Shown piece by piece: positions 1-8,523 of a stretch of DNA of 64,000 nucleotides; the stretch's first letter is position 1; every line of letters begins with the position of its first letter. The position numbers and the translations under genes were made by a program. The stretch comes from Hydractinia symbiolongicarpus (taxonomy: Eukaryota > Cnidaria > Hydrozoa > Anthoathecata > Hydractiniidae). The notes under the pieces were generated by a model. It searched no databases. It was not told the DNA's origin and worked only from the letters and a program-made list of their open reading frames with translations. The stretch lies in assembly GCF_029227915.1 (NCBI RefSeq), contig NC_079883.1, positions 12,586,001 through 12,650,000 on the forward strand. Direction: 5' to 3'.

Positions 1-28
1 CGCCTGGGAACTCCCGGTGTTGTAGGCT
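1..28 (+). rRNA. 5S rRNA, 3' end only (cut by window edge)
   Basis: Last 28 nt of a 5S gene (from about nt 92), with a C-to-T change near the end (GTGTTGTAGG instead of GTGTCGTAGG). Confidence 0.9.
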
Positions 29-377
29 TTTCATTTTCATTTGTTGCCTTTTCATTTCAATGGCGCTGTGATATATTTCTTGTTATAACAATTAAGGAAC
101 GTGGCGGTTGTTGAAAGTGTTTCCTATGACATTTTCCTACGACATTTTCAGGTGATAGAACGAGAAAAAAGAGCTTTCAAATGCATACAAACTCGATCTA
201 TTGCCGATCATCCAACAACCCTGACGGAATGGCAAATAAAATAAAATTCCGCCGCCTTCCGAGGACTTATATCGCAATCACGTTTCGTAACAGCCAAGCG
301 AGGTTTTACCTTAGCGTTTAAGTCACCACCGACATTTGGCCGCGCAACTATTCTAAGCTCATTCATTTTGACTTAAG

Positions 378-461
378 GAGGGGGCGAGCGCGGACGCAGG
401 CCCCCACTACCAGAAATTGTACGGTCGAGTTACTGACGTTTGCAGTAATCGCAGAGGTCAG
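378..461 (-). pseudogene. U1 snRNA 3' half (nt 83-166), representative of one per 5S unit
   Basis: Read on the - strand this matches the 3' half of the full U1 gene at 7586-7751. It has stem-loop III, the Sm site AATTTCTGG, and the GC-rich terminal stem-loop IV. The U1 5' half, including the 5' splice-site recognition sequence, and the promoter are absent; the spacer begins right after GGTCAG. The same fragment sits 157 to 74 bp before each + strand 5S gene, including the unit that lost its 5S gene and the units broken by LINEs, and mirrored in the inverted block. It has no PSE upstream, so I infer it is not transcribed as U1. Confidence 0.9.
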
Positions 462-467
462 TAACTC
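427..467. repeat. 11-bp inverted repeat at the U1-fragment/spacer junction (one per unit)
   Basis: GAGTTACTGAC, a 19-nt loop, then GTCAGTAACTC: a perfect 11-bp hairpin. One arm is the 3' strand of U1 stem-loop III; the other straddles the truncation point and lies partly in spacer. The full-length U1 at 7586-7751 lacks the second arm. The hairpin recurs in almost every unit. Confidence 0.9.
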
Positions 468-534
468 AAAGAAATTAAATAAAAAAATTTGATCACAACG
501 TCAAAATAAATTGCACGTATTTGCCCCTACTAAT

Positions 535-653
535 GTCTACGGCCATACCACGATGAACACACCCGTTCTCGTCTGATAACGCAAGTTAAGCATCGTCGGG
601 CCGGGATAGTACTTGGATGGGGGACCGCCTGGGAACTCCCGGTGTCGTAGGCT
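535..653 (+). rRNA. 5S rRNA copy 1
   Basis: Reference description for the array: 119 nt from GTCTACGGCC to GTCGTAGGCT, with complementary ends, the internal Pol III control region, and TTTT directly after the 3' end. 5S rRNA is a large-subunit component transcribed by RNA polymerase III with TFIIIA. This copy differs from consensus at C44A and G48C. Numbering in later entries starts at this G. Confidence 0.96.
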
Positions 654-1159
654 TTTCATTTTCATTCGTTGCCTTTTCATTTCAATGGCGCTGTGATATA
701 TTTCTTGTTATAACAATTAAGGAACGTGGCGGTTGTTGAAAGTGTTTCCTATGACATTTTCCTACGACATTTTCAGGTGATAGTACGAGAAAAAAGAGCT
801 TTCAAATGCATACAAACTCGATCTATTGCCGATCATCCAACAACCCTGACGGAATGGCAAATAAAATAAAATTCCGCCGCCTTCCGAGGACTTATATCGC
901 AATCACGTTTCGTAACAGCCAAGCGAGGTTTTACCTTAGCGTTTAAGTCACCACCGACATTTGGCCGCGCAACTATTCTAAGCTCATTCATTTTGACTTA
1001 AGGAGGGGGCGAGCGCGGACGCAGGCCCCCACTACCAGAAATTGTACGGTCGAGTTACTGACGCTTGCAGTAATCGCAGAGGTCAGTAACTCAAAGAAAT
1101 TAAATAAAAAAATTTGATCACAACGTCAAAATAAATTGCACGTATTTGCCCCTACTAAT

Positions 1160-1278
1160 GTCTACGGCCATACCACGATGAACACACCCGTTCTCGTCTG
1201 ATCACGGAAGTTAAGCATCGTCGGGCCGGGATAGTACTTGGATTGGGGACCGCCTGGGAACTCCCGGTGTCGTAGGCT
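1160..1278 (+). rRNA. 5S rRNA copy 2
   Basis: G85T in the G-run; otherwise consensus. Confidence 0.96.
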
Positions 1279-1784
1279 TTTCATTTTCATTTGTTGCCTT
1301 TTCATTTCAATGGCGCTGTGATATATTTCTTGTTATAACAATTAAGGAACGTGGCGGTTGTTGAAAGTGTTTCCTATGACATTTTCCTACGACATTTTCA
1401 GGTGATAGTACGAGAAAAAAGAGCTTTCAAATGCATACAAACTCGATCTATTGCCGATCATTCAATAACCCTGACGGAATGGCAAATAAAATAAATTTCC
1501 GCCGCCTTCCGAGGACTTATATCGCAATCACGTTTCGTAACAGCCAAGCGAGGTTTTACCTTAGCGTTTAAGTCACCACCGACATTTGGCCGCGCAACTA
1601 TTCTAAGCTCATTCATTTTGACTTAAGGAGGGGGCGAGCGCGGACGCAGGCCCCCACTACCAGAAATTGTACGGTCGAGTTACTGACGTTTGCAGTAATC
1701 GCAGAGGTCAGTAACTCAAAGAAATTAAATAAAAAAATTTGATCACAACGTCAAAATAAATTGCACGTATTTGCCCCTACTAAT

Positions 1785-1903
1785 GTCTATGGCCATACCA
1801 CGATGAACACACCCGTTCTCGTCTGATCACGGAAGTTAAGCATCGTCGGGCCGGGGTAGTACTTGGATGGGGGACCGCCTGGGAACTCCCGGTGTCGTAG
1901 GCT
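1785..1903 (+). rRNA. 5S rRNA copy 3
   Basis: C6T (weakens the terminal stem) and A72G. Confidence 0.96.
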
Positions 1904-2409
1904 TTTCATTTTCATTTGTTGCCTTTTCATTTCAATGGCGCTGTGATATATTTCTTGTTATAACAATTAAGGAACGTGGCGGTTGTTGAAAGTGTTTCCT
2001 ATGACATTTTCCTACGACATTTTCAGGTGATAGTACGAGAAAAAAGAGCTTTCAAATGCATAGAAACTCGATCTATTGCCGATCATCCAATAACCCTGAC
2101 GGAATGGCAAATAAAATAAAATTCCGCCGCCTTCCGAGGACTTATATCGCAATCACGTTTCGTAACAGCCAAGCGAGGTTTTACCTTAGCGTTTAAGTCA
2201 CCACCGACATTTGGCCGCGCAACTATTCTAAGCTCATTCATTTTGACTTAAGGAGGGGGCAAGCGCGGACGCAGGCCCCCACTACCAGAAATTGTACGGT
2301 CGAGTTACTGACGTTTGCAGTAATCGCAGAGGTCAGTAACTCAAAGAAATTAAATAAAAAAATTTGATCACAACGTCAAAATAAATTGCACGTATTTGCC
2401 CCTGCTAAT

Positions 2410-2528
2410 GTCTACGGCCATACCACGATGAACACACCCGTTCTCGTCTGATCACGGAAGTTAAGCATCGTCGGGCCGGGATAGTACTTGGATGGGGGAC
2501 CGCCTGGGAACTCCCGGTGTCGTAGGCT
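2410..2528 (+). rRNA. 5S rRNA copy 4
   Basis: No difference from consensus seen. Confidence 0.97.
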
Positions 2529-3034
2529 TTTCATTTTCATTTGTTGCCTTTTCATTTCAATGGCGCTGTGATATATTTCTTGTTATAACAATTAAGGAAC
2601 GTGGCGGTTGTTGAAAGTGTTTCCTAAGACATTTTCCTACGACATTTTCAGGTGATAGTACGAGAAAAAAGAGCTTTCAAATGCATACAAACTCGATCTA
2701 TTGCCGATCATCCAATAACCCTGACGGAATGGCAAATAAAATAAAATTCCGCCGCCTTCCGAGGACTTATATCGCAATCACGTTTCGTAACAGCCAAGCG
2801 AGGTTTTACCTTAGCGTTTAAGTCACCACCGACATTTGGCCGCGCAACTATTCTAAGCTCATTCATTTTGACTTAAGGAGGGGGCGAGCGCGGACGCAGG
2901 CCCCCACTACCAGAAATTGTACGGTCGAGTTACTGACGTTTGCAGTAATCGCAGAGGTCAGTAACTCAAAGAAATTAAATAAAAAAATTTGATCACAACG
3001 TCAAAATAAATTGCACGTATTTGCCCCTACTAAT

Positions 3035-3151
3035 GTCTACGGCCATACCACGATGAACACACCCGTTCTCGTCTGATCACGGAAGTTAAGCATCGTCGGG
3101 CCGGGATAGTACTTGGATGGGCCCGCCTGGGAACTCCCGGTGTCGTAGGCT
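3035..3151 (+). rRNA. 5S rRNA copy 5 (2 nt shorter)
   Basis: The G-run at nt 85-92 is rearranged to GGGCCC, costing 2 nt. The same lesion occurs in copy 22. Confidence 0.93.
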
Positions 3152-3657
3152 TTTCATTTTCATTTGTTGCCTTTTCATTTCAATGGCGCTGTGATATATT
3201 TCTTGTTATAACAATTAAGGAACGTGGCGGTTGTTGAAAGTGTTTCCTATGACATTTTCCTACGACATTTTCAGGTGATAGTACGAGAAAAAAGAGCTTT
3301 CAAATGCATACAAACTCGATCTATTGCCGATCATCAAATAACCCTGACGGAATGGCAAATAAAATAAAATTCCGCCGCCTTCCGAAGACTTATATCGCAA
3401 TCACGTTTCGTAACAGCCAAGCGAGGTTTTACCTTAGCGTTTAAGTCACCACCGACATTTGGCCGCGCAACTATTCTAAGCTCATTCATTTTGACTTAAG
3501 GAGGGGGCGAGCGCGGACGCAGGCCCCCACTACCAGAAATTGTACGGTCGAGTTACTGACGTTTGCAGTAATCGCAGAGGTCAGTAACTCAAAGAAATTA
3601 AATAAAAAAATTTGATCACAACGTCAAAATAAATTGCACGTATTTGCCCCTACTAAT

Positions 3658-3776
3658 GTCTACGGCCATACCACGATGAACACACCCGTTCTCGTCTGAT
3701 CACGGAAGTTAAGCATCGTCGGGCCGGCATAGTACTTGGATGGGGGACCGCCTGGGAACTCCCGGTGTCGTAGGCT
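3658..3776 (+). rRNA. 5S rRNA copy 6
   Basis: G71C. Last 5S gene before the LINE and histone cluster. Confidence 0.96.
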
Positions 3777-4102
3777 TTTCATTTTCATTTGTTGCCTTTT
3801 CATTTCAATGGCGCTGTGTTATATTTCTTGTTATAACAATTAAGGAACGTGGCGGTTGTTGGAAGTGTTTTCTATGACATTTTCCTACGACATTTTCAGG
3901 TGATAGTACGAGAAAAAAGAGCTTTCAAATGCATACAAACTCGATCTATTGCCGATCATCCAATAACCCTGACGGAATGGCAAATAAAATAAAATTCCGC
4001 CGCCTTGCGAGGACTTATATCGCAATCACGTTTCGTAACAGCCAAGCGAGGTTTTACCTTAGCGTTTAAGTCACCACCGACATTTGGCCGCGCAACTATT
4101 CT

Positions 4103-4107
4103 AAGCT
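4103..4107 (+). repeat. Candidate target-site duplication, left copy (AAGCT)
   Basis: AAGCT ends the 5S spacer here and recurs at 7563-7567 after the LINE tail. Its first A residues cannot be told from the poly(A), so the true duplication is 3-5 bp. Confidence 0.6.
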
Positions 4108-4550
4108 GGAAGGGCTGGAAACTTTCTTCAAACGAGAACAAGATTATAGTGAAATCCTTCTCTGGAGCCACGACTAAATGCATGGAAAGTTACGCAATAC
4201 CAACTACGAACATGTCTCCCGATAACATTATTATTCATTGTGGCACTAACGATCTTAATGGAATCGAAACCGATCAAATTGCCCAAAACATAGTAAAATT
4301 GGCTATTAAATTGAAATCTGGTGAAAATAATGTAATGATATCGGGCATAATTCAACGAAAAGACAGACTAAATGAAAAGGTGATGGCAGTCAACAAATCT
4401 CTCGCTCATCTTTGCGAACAAAGAAACATCGGCTTTATCAATAATGATAATATAAACCCCGACTTGCATTTAAATAGAAGTCGCCTTCACCTAAATATGA
4501 AAGGGACTTCAATATTGTCTCGGAACTTCCTACAGGTGATTGAGGATTGA
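4108..4550 (+). pseudogene. SGNH-hydrolase (esterase) segment of the LINE, 5'-truncated
   Basis: Open in frame 3 from the junction to a TGA at 4548. Visible blocks are KGWKLS (start of the domain, catalytic Ser block missing), GTND at about 4242-4253 and LHLNMKG near the end. In CR1-like elements this esterase precedes the endonuclease. The reading frame runs back into 5S spacer (to an ATG at 4005), but that upstream part is spacer and not element. No true start codon. Confidence 0.8.
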
Positions 4551-5051
4551 CACAAAAAACCTGTCGAAATTTACGACACAGATCCACCGAACACTGCCTC
4601 AGATACTTTTGATTCAACATATGATATTTTCACTCTACGTCGCAGTAACATGTGTAACTTGATAGTCGGTCATTTGAACGTAAACTCGTTGCGAAACAAG
4701 TTCGAAGCAATTGATTTTACTTTCAAGCACAATATTGATGTTCTGCTTCTAACTGAAACGAAAATAGATGAATCGTTCACTGATGCTCAATTTAAGTTAG
4801 ATAATTACGCAATTCTGAGGAAAGATAGAAATGGACATGGTGGCGGTATTTTACTCTATATAAATGAAAATATTCCCTTCAAAGTGTTGCGAAAATATAC
4901 TTTACCGGATGATATCGAAGTTTTAGTTGTCGAAATAAATCTTCGAAAACGCAAATGGCTTTTAATCGGTGCATATAAACCACCGTTACAAAAAAATTAC
5001 TACTTTTTAACTCAAATCGCAAATGATCATTTCAACATACGACCTCCATAG
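4551..5051 (+). pseudogene. LINE apurinic-like endonuclease, internally deleted and frameshifted
   Basis: The same frame as the SGNH segment continues after the stop. From the ATG at 4650: HLNVNS (residues 8-13), TETKID (35-40) and the GGGILLY block. At about 5030 sequence is missing: the GDFN metal-binding motif expected next is absent, and the domain resumes in frame 1 with DLHRLIK and SDWH (in the following ORF). I infer a deletion of some 60-70 codons plus a frameshift, so the nicking enzyme should be dead. Confidence 0.8.
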
Positions 5052-7416
5052 ACTAATCAAATCACCAACCTGCTTTAAGTCAAGTACTTCGCCTTCTTGC
5101 ATTGATCACATATTAACAAATCAACCAAATTTCTTTAAAAATAGTGTAACAATCGAAACTGGCATATCAGATTGGCATTTATTTGTTGGAAGTGTGATGA
5201 GAATGAACGTGATTAAAGGCGACCCAATTGTGAAACACTACAGAAATTACAACAAAATTGACTACTTTGATTTTGAAAGAACATTATCAATGAACTTTTT
5301 GAAATTACTTAAGAACAATTACGACTTTAACCAATTCAATTTATGCATCACGTCTACGCTAAACCATTTTGCACCATTGAAAAAGAAAATACTAAGATTC
5401 AATAACGCACCTTTTATCACCAAGGAGCTTTGCAAAGCTATTATGCACAGATCCAAACTTCGTCGCATATATAACAAATCACGATCAAAAGAAAATTGGT
5501 CCAACTTCACTAGACAGAGAAACTACTGTGTTTCCTTATTACGAAAAACCAGACGTTCGTATTTCAAGGGTTTACGTATGACAAGCATTACTGATAATAA
5601 AAAGTTCTGGAAGTCTGTCAAGCCATTGTTTTCAAACGTTAGTTATAACACCAACAAAATTATCTTAATCGAGAAAGAAAAGATAGTCACCGACGAACAA
5701 AAATTATGCAAAATCTTCAATGAATATTACACCAACATCACGAAAAATTTACCAATCAAACCAAACGATGATACACATACAGCAACCATTCACGATGCAA
5801 TCCACTCGTATACTAATCACATCAGTATTTTGAAAATTCGTGAAAATGTGGGTTATGATGAAAAGTTCTATTTTTCGCTGGTTGAACAGCCTGATGTTCT
5901 CAAAGTCATCAAAGACATGGATGCAAAGAAATCTTCTGTTAGTGGTGATTTTCCAGTTTTTATGTTGAAAAAGTTTATTCATATCTTTGTTCCTATCCTC
6001 ACTAATATTATAAATTTTTGTTTACAGTCTAATATTTTCCCTGATGATTTAAAACTTGCAGAGGTTATACCTGTTTTTAAGAAGGATGACTGTAATGATA
6101 AGGAGAACTATAGACCTGTTAGCTTGCTTCCCTGTTTATCAAAGGTTTTTAAAAGAATTATTCTTAATCAAATGCACACTTTTATGCATGACAAACTCAG
6201 CCCTCATCTATCAGGCTTCAGAAAGGGTTATAATACACAATATGCTCTCATTCGAATGATTGAACAATGGAAAAGCACACTTGATAATAAGGGTGTAGTT
6301 GGAGCAGTGCTAATGGACCTTTCAAAAGCTTTTGATACTATCAACCATAATTTGCTTATTGCAAAGCTGCATGCCTATGGTTTTTCTGAATCTTCTTTAT
6401 TATTTATTCACTCATACTTGAAAAATCGTTTTCAGAGAACCAGAATAAATTCTTCTTATAGCGAATGGCTTCCTCTTCAAGTTGGAGTTCCACAAGGATC
6501 AATCTTAGGACCTCCTTTCTTCAATTATTCTATAAACGATTTATTCTGGTTCATTATTCAATCATCCCTTTGTAACTTTGCAGATGATAACACCTTATAT
6601 GCTTGTGAAAATTCATTAGAAGATGTAAAACAAACACTGCTTACTAATTTGGTCATAGTTAATAATTGGTTTTATGAAAATTACTTAGCAATAAATTTGA
6701 AAAAGTATCAATATATTGTATTAGGTCATCACGATGAAAGTTTGATATTTAACCATTTGAAAATTGCGTGTAAATCGTCTGTAGTGCTTCTTGGTGTTAC
6801 GATTGACTCGAGACTAAACTTTCATTCGCATGTCAAAAACATCTGTAATAAGGCTAGTAGGAAACTCAACGTGCTTCAAAGGATATCTTCCTTTTTGACA
6901 CCCAAGATGAAGCGTTTTCTCTTCAATTCATTTATTTTGTCTCAGTTTTCTTACTGTCCCTTAGTATGGATGTTTTGTGGAAAAGTTGCGAATAATCGAA
7001 TCAAACGTATTCATGAACGTTGTCTAAGAATCATACAGGACGATATAAATGGCAGTTACGATGAACTTTTATCTTTATGTAATGTTAAAAATATTCACAT
7101 CATCAATTTACAGAATTTAATGAAAGAGGTTTACAAATTTTTAAATGGATTGTCACCTCTATATATGAACGAGATATTTTCTGTTAGGGAAAACAAGTAC
7201 AACCTTCGTTGCTTTAATTTGATCAGGCGACCAACTTGTCGGACAACGTACTATGGCTTAAATACTTTATCAAATATTGCAGGGAAGCTATGGATATCTG
7301 TGCCTGACGCTACAAAGAATGCTCCTTCTCTCGAAGCCTTCCGTAGCTCAATAAAATTTTGGGAAGGTGATGTTTGCACCTGTAAAATATGCATGGATAT
7401 ACCATACATATTTTAA
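5023..7416 (+). CDS. LINE reverse transcriptase ORF (endonuclease C-terminus + RT)
   Basis: A 797-residue open frame. Residues 1-60 are the endonuclease tail, with CIDHILTN and the SDxH-type motif as SDWH. The RT domain begins near residue 344 (VIPVFKKDD, YRPVSLLP). It has LSKAFD near 433, GVPQGSILGP near 488 and the catalytic FADD near 519. A C-terminal domain ends with CTCKIC near 785. RT copies element RNA into the nicked target. The frame has no internal stop, though one GVPQGSILGP neighbour is PP where LL is usual. The ATG at 5023 lies in deletion-scarred endonuclease, so it is probably not the original start. Confidence 0.88.
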   Translation: MIISTYDLHRLIKSPTCFKSSTSPSCIDHILTNQPNFFKNSVTIETGISDWHLFVGSVMRMNVIKGDPIVKHYRNYNKIDYFDFERTLSMNFLKLLKNNYDFNQFNLCITSTLNHFAPLKKKILRFNNAPFITKELCKAIMHRSKLRRIYNKSRSKENWSNFTRQRNYCVSLLRKTRRSYFKGLRMTSITDNKKFWKSVKPLFSNVSYNTNKIILIEKEKIVTDEQKLCKIFNEYYTNITKNLPIKPNDDTHTATIHDAIHSYTNHISILKIRENVGYDEKFYFSLVEQPDVLKVIKDMDAKKSSVSGDFPVFMLKKFIHIFVPILTNIINFCLQSNIFPDDLKLAEVIPVFKKDDCNDKENYRPVSLLPCLSKVFKRIILNQMHTFMHDKLSPHLSGFRKGYNTQYALIRMIEQWKSTLDNKGVVGAVLMDLSKAFDTINHNLLIAKLHAYGFSESSLLFIHSYLKNRFQRTRINSSYSEWLPLQVGVPQGSILGPPFFNYSINDLFWFIIQSSLCNFADDNTLYACENSLEDVKQTLLTNLVIVNNWFYENYLAINLKKYQYIVLGHHDESLIFNHLKIACKSSVVLLGVTIDSRLNFHSHVKNICNKASRKLNVLQRISSFLTPKMKRFLFNSFILSQFSYCPLVWMFCGKVANNRIKRIHERCLRIIQDDINGSYDELLSLCNVKNIHIINLQNLMKEVYKFLNGLSPLYMNEIFSVRENKYNLRCFNLIRRPTCRTTYYGLNTLSNIAGKLWISVPDATKNAPSLEAFRSSIKFWEGDVCTCKICMDIPYIF

Positions 7417-7562
7417 CTTTACTTATTTATTTATTTATTTTTCTTATTTTTTATCGCTGTTTGCCTTGTTTTACGTTTTGTTGTCGATTTAAATTAGTTA
7501 TTTAAATACTATTGTATCTATCGACGTTAAATAAAGAGAAAATAAAAAAAAATAAAAAAAAA

Positions 7563-7567
7563 AAGCT
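7563..7567 (+). repeat. Candidate target-site duplication, right copy
   Basis: AAGCT directly after the A-rich LINE tail; 5S spacer sequence resumes with CATTCATTTTGAC. Confidence 0.6.
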
Positions 7568-7580
7568 CATTCATTTTGAC
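7566..7580 (-). promoter_or_regulatory. Candidate U1 3' box
   Basis: On the - strand GTCAAAATGAATGAG, 5 nt after the U1 3' end. It resembles the metazoan snRNA 3' box (GTTT, short gap, AAAA-rich, AGA) and the element behind U2 at 7920-7937. It is kept in every 5S unit next to the U1 half-gene. The LINE lies directly beyond it. Confidence 0.5.
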
Positions 7581-7585
7581 TTAAG

Positions 7586-7751
7586 GAGGGGGCGAGCGCG
7601 GACGCAGGCCCCCACTACCAGAAATTGTACGGTCGAGTTACTGACGTTTGCAGTAATCGCAGAGGTCAGCCCAAGCTTAGTGCAATGCAAGAGCCTCACT
7701 CTGGAAGAAAACCCTCATTGATCAGTCTTTACTTCCCCGTCAGGTAAGTAT
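7586..7751 (-). ncRNA. U1: U1 snRNA, full length
   Basis: The RNA starts ATACTTACCTG, the 5' splice-site recognition sequence. Then come stem-loop I (70K-binding region; loop GATCAATGAG differs from the usual GATCACGAAG), stem-loop II with the U1A-type loop ATTGCAC, stem-loop III, the Sm site AATTTCTGG and the GC-rich stem-loop IV ending CCCCC. Length is about 166 nt (human 164). Nucleotides 83-166 are the same sequence found in every 5S unit. Stem-loop II seems to contain two U-U mismatches, so this copy could be slightly decayed. Divergence from U2: both are on the - strand, with 191 bp between them. Confidence 0.92.
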
Positions 7752-7794
7752 GAGTTGGAACTGCACCGTAGCATGAGGGTACCCTTCAAAGTTT

Positions 7795-7808
7795 GTTAAT
7801 GCTTGTGG
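7795..7808 (-). promoter_or_regulatory. Candidate proximal sequence element (PSE) of U1
   Basis: The - strand CCACAAGCATTAAC lies 44-57 bp upstream of the U1 5' end. It matches 12 of 14 positions of the element upstream of U2 at 8169-8182. The spacing is typical of the SNAPc-bound PSE of snRNA genes. Confidence 0.65.
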
Positions 7809-7919
7809 CTTGAGTGTGTTATAAACTGCCGTGTCGCGGGGCATAGGCTGTATTCTCCCCCAGTGTACGCGTTTTGTTCCCGCCGTAGACTATGCAGAGT
7901 GCCGTCGGAAAGAGGACTG

Positions 7920-7937
7920 CTATTATTCTTTTATTGC
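7920..7937 (-). promoter_or_regulatory. Candidate U2 3' box
   Basis: On the - strand GCAATAAAAGAATAATAG, a few nt beyond the U2 3' end. Its CAA-AAAA-GAAT core resembles the element behind U1. Confidence 0.45.
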
Positions 7938-7942
7938 TTATG

Positions 7943-8128
7943 TGGGCCGCCATCGGTAATAGTGCAACACCAAGGCAACCCGTGGTCACGGCGTGAATGA
8001 ATCCACCTCCATGACCCAAGGCCAAAAATCAGATTAATATACTGACCATTCAGAGAATGGCCTACCAGATATTAAACTGATAAGAACAGATACTACACTT
8101 GATCTTAGCCATTAGGCCGAAAAGCGAT
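7943..8128 (-). ncRNA. U2: U2 snRNA
   Basis: About 186 nt. The 5' end is ATCGCTTTTCGGCC. The branch-point recognition region GTGTAGTATCTGTTC is intact. Next come stem IIa (GGCCATTC/GAATGGTC), the Sm site GATTTTTGG, and two 3' hairpins matching stems III and IV (TTGCACTATTACC loop region). U2 pairs with the intron branch site in the spliceosome. The 5' end is certain; the 3' end could be 1-3 nt off. Confidence 0.95.
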
Positions 8129-8168
8129 AAAGAAAAAGCGTTGCCATGATAGGCATCGTCCACACACC

Positions 8169-8182
8169 GTAACTGCTTGTGG
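8169..8182 (-). promoter_or_regulatory. Candidate proximal sequence element (PSE) of U2
   Basis: The - strand CCACAAGCAGTTAC, 41-54 bp upstream of the U2 5' end; the counterpart of the U1 element. Confidence 0.65.
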
Positions 8183-8450
8183 AGCATGTCACGTTACTGT
8201 AAAGCTTACAACTGTCACCGCGTACGGATGGACGGCGACATAGTAAAAATCACGGCTGTTGATTTAGCCGTAGGATGGAGAGCGACTGTAGCGAGTGGAT
8301 GGTAACTTACATGAATGCTAACAAAGGCGACGATACTAAGTGCGTGATATTACTTTCCAATATGTCTGCGTACATTCCGTTTATCAACGCATTACGCCAG
8401 AACGTGCGCGCGCGTTACACAGTAGACCATGCAGCCGAAATGCGACAGTG
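8183..8450. other. Intergenic, U2 upstream to tRNA 3' flank
   Basis: No coding region or further RNA gene recognised. It may hold the distal enhancer of U2. A GGCT/AGCC hairpin lies near 8255-8270, and an alternating purine-pyrimidine CG tract (GTGCGCGCGCG) near 8404-8414. Confidence 0.5.
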
Positions 8451-8523
8451 CGACCCTGCCAGGAGTCGAACTTGGAATCCCCTGATTCGTAGTCAGATGC
8501 CTTATCCATTGGGCCACAGGGCC
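8451..8523 (-). tRNA. tRNA-Arg(ACG)
   Basis: 73 nt without CCA. The acceptor GGCCCTG pairs with CAGGGTC (one G-U), and the discriminator is G. The A box is TGGCCCAATGG, the anticodon loop CTACGAA (anticodon ACG, read as ICG after deamination), and the B box GTTCGACTCC. No intron. Same strand as U1 and U2. I see no clean T4 run directly behind it; the first candidate is only TTT about 10-15 nt downstream. Confidence 0.93.

Larger units (their letters stand above)
1..4107 (+). repeat. 5S rDNA tandem array, block I (partial copy plus copies 1-6)
   Basis: Head-to-tail units of about 625 bp. Each unit holds, in + order: a 119-nt 5S gene, a T-run, a conserved spacer of about 340 bp, an antisense U1 3'-half, a short AT-rich stretch, then the next 5S gene. 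Start-to-start distances here are 625, 625, 625, 625 and 623. The spacer has an imperfect 13-bp direct repeat (CCTATGACATTTT / CCTACGACATTTT) and no convincing coding potential. The block ends where a LINE interrupts the spacer. Confidence 0.97.
4108..7564 (+). mobile_element. CR1-like non-LTR retrotransposon (LINE), 5'-truncated, in the 5S spacer
   Basis: About 3.46 kb element between two halves of one 5S spacer. In order: a partial SGNH-esterase segment, an apurinic-type endonuclease with an internal deletion, reverse transcriptase, a C-terminal cysteine motif, a short AT-rich 3' UTR with AATAAA, and an A-rich tail. The 5' end starts inside the SGNH block, as expected for incomplete target-primed reverse transcription. 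The CxCxxC tail and domain order fit the CR1 group as found in cnidarians. A stop between SGNH and endonuclease and the endonuclease deletion make it non-autonomous. Confidence 0.92.

Noticed and set aside
240-360. A spliced-leader RNA in the spacer (- strand AAG|GTAAAACC donor-like site)
   Set aside because: No good Sm site (AT4-6G) follows at a proper distance and no copy of the PSE precedes it. Kept only as a weak idea.
4005-4183. ORF start upstream of the LINE at 4005
   Set aside because: It lies in 5S spacer and is in frame with the LINE only by chance; treated as a chimeric read-through.
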